A DNA stretch of 64,000 nt from Streptococcus oralis (lineage in GTDB: Bacteria; Bacillota; Bacilli; Lactobacillales; Streptococcaceae). Below are positions 57,973-64,000 of the stretch, piece after piece. Within the stretch, counting starts at the first letter, position 1; the number at the start of each line of letters is the position of its first letter. The stretch is from NCBI RefSeq assembly GCF_001578935.1, contig NZ_KQ969521.1, positions 725,663-789,662 of the forward strand, read 5' to 3'. The notes beneath the pieces were generated by a model, which saw nothing but the letters and a program-made list of their open reading frames with translations, was not told where the DNA came from and searched no databases. The position numbers were made by a program, and so were the translations under genes.

Positions 57973-58332
57973 TTATTTACCAAGTTTTGCTTTAGCTGCA
58001 TCTGCAAGAGCTGTGAAAGCTGCTGCATCGTTAACAGCCAAGTCAGCAAGCATTTTACGGTTAACTTCGATTTCAGCCAATTTCAAACCATGCATCAATT
58101 GTGAGTATGAAAGTCCGTTCAAACGAGCTGCCGCATTGATACGAGTGATCCACAATTTACGGAAGTCACGTTTTTTCTGACGACGGTCACGGTATGCATA
58201 GTAGTAAGAGTTCATTACTTGTTCTTTTGCAGTACGGAACAAGATGTGTTTAGCTCCATAGTAACCTTTTGCTAATTTAAGAATACGTTTACGACGTTTG
58301 CGTGATACAACGCCACCTTTAACACGTGCCAT
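57973..58332 (-). CDS. rplT: 50S ribosomal protein L20
   Basis: A 119-residue L20 ([38 protein letters not shown]..., [22 protein letters not shown]). It nucleates 50S assembly on 23S rRNA and in many Firmicutes represses its own operon through the infC leader. Last gene of infC-rpmI-rplT, ended by a hairpin. Confidence 0.99.
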
Positions 58333-58383
58333 GTTTTATTTCCTCCAAATATTTCCTAGAATTGTTTACTTACTGTTAGGCTA

Positions 58384-58584
58384 TTATTTCAAGCGAGTAA
58401 GCATCGCTTTGATACGTTTGAAATCTCCTGAATTCACCATAGATGCTTTACGAAGATGACGACGTTGTTTCTTAGTTTTTCCGTGGAAACGGTGAGAAGT
58501 GTAAGCACGGAAACGTTTAAGTCCACCAGAACCTGTACGTTTGAAACGTTTAGCTGATGCGCGGTGTGTTTTTTGTTTTGGCAT
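58384..58584 (-). CDS. rpmI: 50S ribosomal protein L35
   Basis: A 66-residue basic protein ([21 protein letters not shown]) typical of L35. It sits between infC and rplT with 32- and 51-base gaps, the conserved order of this operon. Confidence 0.99.
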   Translation of the reverse strand: MPKQKTHRASAKRFKRTGSGGLKRFRAYTSHRFHGKTKKQRRHLRKASMVNSGDFKRIKAMLTRLK

Positions 58585-58616
58585 GATTTTTTCTCCTTTA
58601 TTTAACTTTCTGACAA

Positions 58617-59138
58617 TTATTTTTTGTCAGTTGCTGGCGCCAACTGCATGAACATTTGGCGTCCATCCATCTTAGCTCGTTGTTCGATGATCGCAATATC
58701 TTGTGTTGCTTCAGCAAACTCGGCTAAAACTTTTGCACCAATCTCTTTATGGGTGATCATACGCCCTTTAAAGCGAATGGATACCTTAACTTTATTTCCT
58801 TTTTCAAGGAACTTGCGTGCATTGCGAAGTTTTGTGTCAAAGTCACCCTTGTCAATAGTTGGACTCAGACGAACTTCTTTCACAGTAACAACACTTTGTT
58901 TTTTACGTTGTTCTTTTTGCTTTTTCTGATACTCAAATTTGAACTTACCGTAGTCCATAATTTTAGCAACAGGTGGTTTTGCTTGGGGTTGAATCAATAC
59001 TAAGTCAACATTTGCACTATCAGCCAATGCTTGCGCTTCGCTGAGTGGCTTGATGCCTAGCTGTTCTCCCTCAAGACCGATCAAGCGAACTTCACGTACA
59101 CGAATTTCATCATTGATGAATAAGTCTTGCTTTGCTAT
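58617..59138 (-). CDS. infC: translation initiation factor IF-3, probable AUA start
   Basis: A 173-residue IF-3 (N-domain [14 protein letters not shown] and [13 protein letters not shown]-domain [16 protein letters not shown] and [13 protein letters not shown]). The ribosome site GAGGTG at 59145-59150 is 6-8 bases before an ATA codon at 59138 (ATA GCA AAG CAA). An in-frame GTG at 59147 lies inside that same site. Non-AUG starts at infC allow IF-3 to repress itself, so ATA is the likely start. Members of this group are also annotated from the GTG. Confidence 0.93.
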   Translation of the reverse strand: MAKQDLFINDEIRVREVRLIGLEGEQLGIKPLSEAQALADSANVDLVLIQPQAKPPVAKIMDYGKFKFEYQKKQKEQRKKQSVVTVKEVRLSPTIDKGDFDTKLRNARKFLEKGNKVKVSIRFKGRMITHKEIGAKVLAEFAEATQDIAIIEQRAKMDGRQMFMQLAPATDKK

Positions 59139-59149
59139 GGTTTTCACCT

Positions 59150-59296
59150 CTTTTTTATTATTAGAGAAAAACAATAGCGGACTCGTAATAATACAAGCCC
59201 GCACGTTATGATAGCGTTTCTTAGAAACTTTTCATCCGTAGGGCCAGGCAACTTGATGTCACAAGGCGAGAAGCTCTCACTTCTGCTTTTCTCAAC
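59150..59296 (-). promoter_or_regulatory. infC-rpmI-rplT structured leader with attenuator
   Basis: About 150 bases of leader on the minus strand. It contains two hairpins, AGAAGTGAGAGCTTCT and a larger one with GCGGGCTTGT...ACGAGTCCGC at about 59165-59200 followed by TATTGTTTTTC. This matches the idea of an L20-type autoregulatory leader, here identified by position and structure only. Confidence 0.7.
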
Positions 59297-59302
59297 TTTT
59301 AT

Positions 59303-59331
59303 ATGATACCAAGTTTTCTATCCCTTGTCAA
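59303..59331 (-). promoter_or_regulatory. sigma-A promoter of the infC operon
   Basis: TTGACA (59326-59331), a 17-base spacer and TATCAT (59303-59308), minus strand. Confidence 0.85.
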
Positions 59332-59366
59332 GATAAAAAGTCAATTTTTTAAAAACTTTGTCTATC

Positions 59367-61607
59367 TTATCGAACCGTTTCAATTCGCCAACTATTCCAT
59401 CCTTTAAAGCGAATAGCTCCATGCTGATCGGTTCGGTAAATCTTACTCTTGATGGTTTCTAGTCGTGTCAAGGTTTCCTGATGGGGGAGTTTCTCACGAT
59501 TGCTCTTTCCAACTGAAATGAGAGTAATTTCTGGTTTGACTTTTTCTAGGAAAGCTGGATTTGATGAGGTTTTAGAACCATGCTGGCCTACTTTCAAGAC
59601 ATCCACCTCTAGGTCTGGATAATGCTTCAGCAAGTCCTTCTCTCCCTTCTCTTTCAAATTTCCTGTGAAGAGAAAGTGTTTATCCAAGAGTTTTCCATAA
59701 AGAACCAGGGAACCATCACGCTCCCCATCTCCAATCTTCCCTGGAGATAGGACTTCTAAGTAACCGCCAAAAATCGGCAAGTTCTCCCCTGCTGCCACAC
59801 TGCGCACCTTGGTTTGAGTCGCTTGTAGTTCCGCTACAAATTCCTTCTGTTTCAGACTGCCTTTTGACACTATAATTTCTCCTACATAAAAAGCCTTTGC
59901 CACCTCCAGCAAATCTCCAACATGTTCCTTGTCTGTGTTGGTCAAAACCAGCTGGTCAATCTTGGCTACTCCTCGACTTTTTAAATAGGGAATTAAGGTG
60001 CGCTGGGCATTGCTGGTCGTCACTTTTTCTTGCCAATCCTCAATTTTCTTATCAGATTCTGCCTTGCCACCCACATCTATGAGAATGGTTTTCCCAGTTA
60101 CATCCCGTAGAAAAATACTTTCTCCTTGCCCCACATCCAGCATGGTGATTTCATTTTCCAGTGAATACTTGGTCAAGAAAAAGAGCCCCACAATAAAGAG
60201 ACTGAATACTGCTAGTCTTTTAATGTTTTTCCTCATATCATATAGCAAGGCTAATGAAACTAAGAGGAGAATCAAAAACCACGCATTGGGTTGACCAAAA
60301 ACTAGAGGCCTACTTGCCAGCTGTGATACCAAGCGAATGATGTTCTCCAACCACTCAAAAATAAAGTTAAACTGAGTGACTGGGTAAACAAAAGACAGAA
60401 TGAATAAGATGGACAAAAGTGGCAAGAAGACCACATCAAACAGAAAGGAAAAGACAAAGGTCAAAAGGATAGACCAGGGCTGAAATTCTGCAAAATAGAA
60501 GGATAGAATAGGCAATATTCCCAAAGAAATGACCAGACTTTCTCTGCCAACAGCCTTGAGTCCCTCCCCTTCTTTGCTAGTCATGGTCAAGATAAAAGCA
60601 TAAGCGCAGGACAAGACTCCTCCTGCAGTTAGGAAAAAGTTAGACATGATGATAAAGAGGACAAGGACCGTTAGGGCAAAATTATCCAAACCCTTAACAC
60701 CATGTTGGGCCAGTAACTTTTGCAAGAGACTGCGAATGACCGAAGCTGAAAATCCTGTCAAACCTGCATAGATAAGAGAAAAGGGATAAGTTAGCCACTT
60801 CAACTTTTCTTGAGTTAATCCCAGGCGCAATAAAAGTTTCTTAAAACCATCCATAAAGAAGCCCACCTGCATACCCGACAAGGCAAAGAGGTGGATAATA
60901 CCAAGACTAGAATAAAGTTCATTCATCTCCTCAAAGTCCGTGTCCAAATGTCCCAGCAAGAGCCCCGTCATGTAGTTGCGCATAGAGTCTGGAAAGTGCG
61001 TCTTGATCCAAACTACAGCCTTTCGACGTATACTAGACAGATTTTCTCCTATATCCCAACTGCTAATCTTCTTAAGTGACTGGATGCTCTTGATAGTCAG
61101 TGTCTGGTGAATCCCTTGAGTCTTCAGGTAGGCTTGGTAGTCAAATCCACCAAAATTTCTCTGCTCTTCAGGCTCCGAAACTTTTCCTTCTAGTTCAATC
61201 TCATGAAGGTCTGTTAAGGTCTGAAAGAGCTCTTTCTCTTCCTCGGACTGGAGTTTATAGTAAACTTGGAAGGTGTGACCCTCAGCCTTGCCCCGAAAGG
61301 ACAGACTATCTCCATTGACCTTAATAGTGTCAGGCAAAATCCGTACCCTCTCAACAGAATCCACTAGGTTCTGACTAGCTTGTGTCTGTTGCCAAGTTTG
61401 AAACAGAAACCAAAATCCAAAAACTCCACAAATAGCTAAAACTTTTCCAGCAGATTTCCAAGGAAATTGGAAAAAGAGGCATACTAACAGAAAAACAAAA
61501 CCTAGTAGTGCGAGATAGGAGGCTGAGAAAATAGCATAGTAAAGCCAGAGTAACAGAAAACTCAGATAGATTAGGGGGATAGGGAAATTCTTAATCCACT
61601 GTAACAT
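59367..61607 (-). CDS. comEC: competence DNA channel protein ComEC/Rec2
   Basis: A 746-residue polytopic membrane protein of the late competence regulon. The N-terminal OB-like domain is extracellular. The central Competence domain (GLLLGHLDTDFEEMNELYSSLGIIHLFALSGMQVGFF) forms the DNA channel. The C-terminal metallo-beta-lactamase-like domain (MLDVGQGESIFL, VGQHGSKTSS) is thought to degrade the non-imported strand. Its HxHxDH motif reads TNTDKEHVG, with the Asp and the last His kept. It overlaps comEA by 17 bases. Confidence 0.95.
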   Translation of the reverse strand: MLQWIKNFPIPLIYLSFLLLWLYYAIFSASYLALLGFVFLLVCLFFQFPWKSAGKVLAICGVFGFWFLFQTWQQTQASQNLVDSVERVRILPDTIKVNGDSLSFRGKAEGHTFQVYYKLQSEEEKELFQTLTDLHEIELEGKVSEPEEQRNFGGFDYQAYLKTQGIHQTLTIKSIQSLKKISSWDIGENLSSIRRKAVVWIKTHFPDSMRNYMTGLLLGHLDTDFEEMNELYSSLGIIHLFALSGMQVGFFMDGFKKLLLRLGLTQEKLKWLTYPFSLIYAGLTGFSASVIRSLLQKLLAQHGVKGLDNFALTVLVLFIIMSNFFLTAGGVLSCAYAFILTMTSKEGEGLKAVGRESLVISLGILPILSFYFAEFQPWSILLTFVFSFLFDVVFLPLLSILFILSFVYPVTQFNFIFEWLENIIRLVSQLASRPLVFGQPNAWFLILLLVSLALLYDMRKNIKRLAVFSLFIVGLFFLTKYSLENEITMLDVGQGESIFLRDVTGKTILIDVGGKAESDKKIEDWQEKVTTSNAQRTLIPYLKSRGVAKIDQLVLTNTDKEHVGDLLEVAKAFYVGEIIVSKGSLKQKEFVAELQATQTKVRSVAAGENLPIFGGYLEVLSPGKIGDGERDGSLVLYGKLLDKHFLFTGNLKEKGEKDLLKHYPDLEVDVLKVGQHGSKTSSNPAFLEKVKPEITLISVGKSNREKLPHQETLTRLETIKSKIYRTDQHGAIRFKGWNSWRIETVR

Positions 61608-62241
61608 AGTCTTTTAACTTTTCTACGGTCTTAGCGCCAATACCAGAGACTTTCTTTAATTCATCTACCGACTTGAATTTGCCATTTGCCTCACGATGGT
61701 CTATAATATCCTGGGCTCGTTTTCCCCCCAAGCCTTTGACCTGCTTTAGTTCTTCCAGACTAGCTTTATTGAGGTTGACCTTCTTTTCTTTACTTGTCGA
61801 AGGAGTCGTTCCAGAGGCAGCCTGCTGACTAGCTGCTTCTTCTCCCTTGCTTGGAACATAGACAAGAGCCTCGTCACTGACTTTCTGAGCTAGATTGAGC
61901 GACTTGTTGTCTGCCTCCTCTGTCAAGCCACCAGCCTTCTGAACGGCATCATTGACCCGACTACCTACAGGCAAATCATAAATCCCTGGCGATTTAACAG
62001 CACCCTTGACATCTACTGTGATTAGATCTTGTTCAGGAGATTCATCCTTTTCTTCCTTCTTGACTTCCTTTTCAGTCAATGAATCCTTGGAAACAGCTGC
62101 AACTTCTGCCTGCAAATTCGTTTCTTTGACAGGTGTTTGTGGAGCTGGTTTTAGTAGGAAAAATCCGCCAACAAGCAGGCCCAAACCAGTACAGATGACG
62201 ATGATTTTATACTCTTTGATTTTCTCGATAATTGCTTCCAT
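61591..62241 (-). CDS. comEA: competence DNA receptor ComEA
   Basis: A 216-residue membrane-anchored DNA receptor. One transmembrane helix (about residues 12-31) is followed by a Ser/Glu/Lys-rich stalk, an SLBB domain (ITVDVKGAVKSPGIYDLPVG) and a C-terminal helix-hairpin-helix pair (NLNKASLEELKQVKGLGGKRA and VSGIGAKTVEKLKDYV). It pulls incoming double-stranded DNA to ComEC. A perfect SigX box lies 20 bases upstream. Confidence 0.96.
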   Translation of the reverse strand: MEAIIEKIKEYKIIVICTGLGLLVGGFFLLKPAPQTPVKETNLQAEVAAVSKDSLTEKEVKKEEKDESPEQDLITVDVKGAVKSPGIYDLPVGSRVNDAVQKAGGLTEEADNKSLNLAQKVSDEALVYVPSKGEEAASQQAASGTTPSTSKEKKVNLNKASLEELKQVKGLGGKRAQDIIDHREANGKFKSVDELKKVSGIGAKTVEKLKDYVTVD

Positions 62242-62260
62242 ATTTTCTCCTCTCTTAAAT

Positions 62261-62268
62261 TATTCGTA
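62261..62268 (-). promoter_or_regulatory. competence (SigX/ComX) box of comEA-comEC
   Basis: TACGAATA on the minus strand, identical to the SigX consensus, 20 bases before the comEA ATG. Confidence 0.92.
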
Positions 62269-62277
62269 AGAGAAAGA

Positions 62278-62312
62278 AAAAAACAGCTGAAAAATCTTTT
62301 CAACTGCTTACT
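62278..62312 (-). terminator. terminator of the GNAT gene
   Basis: Stem AGCAGTTGAAAA / TTTTCAGCTGT on the minus strand followed by seven Ts; it overlaps the stop codon. Confidence 0.85.
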
Positions 62313-62877
62313 TATTTGCAAAATAGTCTTCTTTAGTAAAGACATAATGAACTCTTGTAACGATTCGGCCTTCTTCATGCTGGTCCATACAAGCATATGG
62401 TTCTGCATGTGAAAAACGCATGCCTGATTTCTCCATGACCTTTCCAGATGCAGGATTGTCCTTATCGTGAAGTGCGGTCAACTTGTTCATTCCAATCTTC
62501 TCAAAAGCCAGCTCAATCACGGCACGATTGGCTTCTGTCGTCAATCCTTGATTCCAATACTTTTGGTTGATAATGTAGCCAATAGCTGCCTTCTTAAGAA
62601 CAGGATCAATCTTGTGCAAATCAATAGTTCCAATAAACTGACCATTGCTTTTTAGTTCGATTCCCCACCGTCCCAAGGGATTAGCCAAGTAGAACTGAGC
62701 GATGTTGTTCTTGGTTTCTTCTAAGCTTTGATTTGTTGGAAAAGTATAGCGTGTATTTTCTCTGTCTGAGGCATACTCAAACATAGCTTCTGCATCGTCC
62801 AAGGTTACAGGTCGGAGCAATAAACGCTCCGTTTCTATAGATGGATACTGAGCAAATTTCACAAATATTGATTCCAT
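62308..62877 (-). CDS. RimJ/RimL-type GNAT acetyltransferase
   Basis: A 189-residue GNAT protein (ETERLLLRPVTLDDAEAMFEYAS). The acetyl-CoA loop is GYIINQKYWNQGLTTEANRAVIELAF. The shape is that of the RimJ/RimL/SpeG-like group that acetylates N-termini or polyamines. The substrate is not known. The monocistronic unit lies upstream of comEA and ends in its own hairpin. Confidence 0.9.
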   Translation of the reverse strand: MESIFVKFAQYPSIETERLLLRPVTLDDAEAMFEYASDRENTRYTFPTNQSLEETKNNIAQFYLANPLGRWGIELKSNGQFIGTIDLHKIDPVLKKAAIGYIINQKYWNQGLTTEANRAVIELAFEKIGMNKLTALHDKDNPASGKVMEKSGMRFSHAEPYACMDQHEEGRIVTRVHYVFTKEDYFANK

Positions 62878-62945
62878 ACTTTTCCCTCCATTAGAGCTTG
62901 ATTCTCACTAGTCTAGCATAAATAAATTTGGATGACAAGTTTTTC

Positions 62946-62974
62946 TTGATTTTTGAAGCGGTTTCATATACAAT
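62946..62974 (+). promoter_or_regulatory. ald promoter with possible CcpA cre
   Basis: TTGATT (62946-62951), 17 bases, TACAAT (62969-62974). A cre-like imperfect palindrome TTGAAGCGGTTTCA lies in the spacer at 62953-62966 (11 of 14 to the usual consensus by eye). Confidence 0.6.
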
Positions 62975-63053
62975 AAAACCATCACATTTTTGATTTATGA
63001 ACTGGAATGTGACAACTAAAACAAGACCGTCAATTGAAAGGTAGGTTATCTCT

Positions 63054-64000
63054 ATGTTAATCGGAATCCCAAAAGAAATTAAAAATAATGAAAACCGTGT
63101 TGCCCTCACTCCTGCTGGCGTCCACAGTTTAGTCAGTCGTGGACATCGTGTCCTCATCGAAACAAATGCTGGTCTCGGTTCAGGATTTACTGATGCGGAC
63201 TATCAAAAGCAAGGAGCTGAGATTGTCGCTACTGCTGCTGAAGCATGGGCTGCCGAGTTAGTCGTGAAAGTAAAAGAACCACTAGCTTCTGAATATGGTT
63301 ATTTGCGCGACGATCTTCTTCTCTTCACCTACTTGCACATGGCCGCTGCGCCAGAATTAGCAGAAGCTATGTTAGCAGCCAAAACAACAGGAATTGCTTA
63401 TGAAACTGTTCGTGACAATCAAGGACAACTACCGCTCCTCGTTCCTATGAGTGAGGTTGCAGGTCGTATGGCTGTTCAAATCGGAGCTCACTTCCTTACT
63501 AAGCAAGCTGGTGGTTCTGGTGTCCTACTTGGTGGTGTACCGGGTGTTCCAAAAGGGAAAGTAACCATCATCGGTGGTGGTGTCGTTGGTACACATGCTG
63601 CCCGCATCGCCTTGGGACTCGGTGCTCAAGTGACCATTCTTGATATCAGTGCCAAACGTCTCTCAGTCCTAGAAGAGGTCTTTGGAAACCAAATCCAGAC
63701 TCTTATGTCCAATTCATTTAACATCGAAGCAAGTGTAAGAGATGCTGATGTAGTGATTGGTGCGGTTCTCATCCCTGGTGCCAAAGCGCCAAAATTGGTG
63801 ACAGATGAGATGGTCAAACAAATGCGTCCAGGCTCTGTCATCGTTGATGTTGCCGTTGACCAAGGTGGTGTTATCGAGACAGCTGACCGTGTGACAACAC
63901 ACGATGAACCTGTCTATGAAAAACACGGTGTTCTCCACTATGCCGTTGCCAATATTCCTGGTGCTGTCGCCCGTACTTCTACTACCGCCCTAACTAATGT
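63054..64000 (+). CDS. ald: alanine dehydrogenase, N-terminal part (cut by window edge)
   Basis: An open frame from ATG at 63054 to the window edge, 315 residues of an expected 370. Start [24 protein letters not shown]. The catalytic Lys is in VVKVKEPLA and the His in [10 protein letters not shown]. The NAD site is [19 protein letters not shown], and [15 protein letters not shown] holds the catalytic Asp. It interconverts alanine and pyruvate with ammonium. The next gene on the plus strand after the minus-strand GNAT, it is divergent from it. Confidence 0.93.
   Translation, partial: MLIGIPKEIKNNENRVALTPAGVHSLVSRGHRVLIETNAGLGSGFTDADYQKQGAEIVATAAEAWAAELVVKVKEPLASEYGYLRDDLLLFTYLHMAAAPELAEAMLAAKTTGIAYETVRDNQGQLPLLVPMSEVAGRMAVQIGAHFLTKQAGGSGVLLGGVPGVPKGKVTIIGGGVVGTHAARIALGLGAQVTILDISAKRLSVLEEVFGNQIQTLMSNSFNIEASVRDADVVIGAVLIPGAKAPKLVTDEMVKQMRPGSVIVDVAVDQGGVIETADRVTTHDEPVYEKHGVLHYAVANIPGAVARTSTTALTN

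Overview
The window is low-GC Firmicutes DNA from a Streptococcus of the mitis group (mitis, oralis, infantis or pneumoniae-like). The markers are CiaRH, a choline-binding LytB glucosaminidase, PavA, CoiA, ComEA/ComEC with competence (SigX) boxes, CpoA, and many extended -10 promoters of the TGGTATAAT type. Nearly all genes lie on the minus strand. I saw no rRNA, tRNA, CRISPR array, insertion sequence or prophage.

Layout from left to right: the end of pepX, then argR (plus strand), convergent with a minus-strand block holding obgE, three very small proteins, two membrane glycolipid glycosyltransferases (the second is cpoA), a MIP18-type iron-sulfur factor, rpoD and dnaG. Next come an ABC importer under a T-box leader, ppc, ftsW, prsA with a CiaR-type promoter, and an operon of coiA, pepF and an O-methyltransferase. 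Upstream of coiA is a stand-alone CARF plus PD-(D/E)XK nuclease of the Card1/DUF1887 type. It is followed by a housekeeping run (tehB, smpB, rnr, secG, rpmG, pmrA, coaE, fpg, era, dgkA, ybeY), with pavA divergent.

From about 32.5 to 48.4 kb lies a nucleoside and pentose phosphate block (deoD, an amidotransferase, punA, DUF1697, deoB, rpiA), a U32 protein, ciaRH, pepN and an accessory cluster (ASCH, an orphan PEP-utilising barrel, GNAT, Nudix, SDR, DUF2829), ending in a secreted nuclease lipoprotein. Then come lytB with a 183-bp tandem repeat, pyrD and pyrK under a PyrR attenuator (pyrK is frameshifted), gloA, an HscC-type Hsp70 with a membrane J-domain partner, infC-rpmI-rplT, comEA-comEC, a GNAT and the start of ald.

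Four themes link the genes. Competence: coiA, comEA and comEC each carry SigX-type boxes. Envelope stress: CiaRH and PrsA have CiaR-like boxes. Nucleotide salvage and synthesis: the deo/pun block and pyr. Protein quality control: HscC/J protein, PrsA, SmpB and RNase R. The most unusual items are the orphan CARF nuclease, the HscC/J pair with its repeated motif array, the T-box whose specifier and discriminator contacts disagree, the catalytic-Cys-less PEP barrel protein, and the pyrK frameshift.
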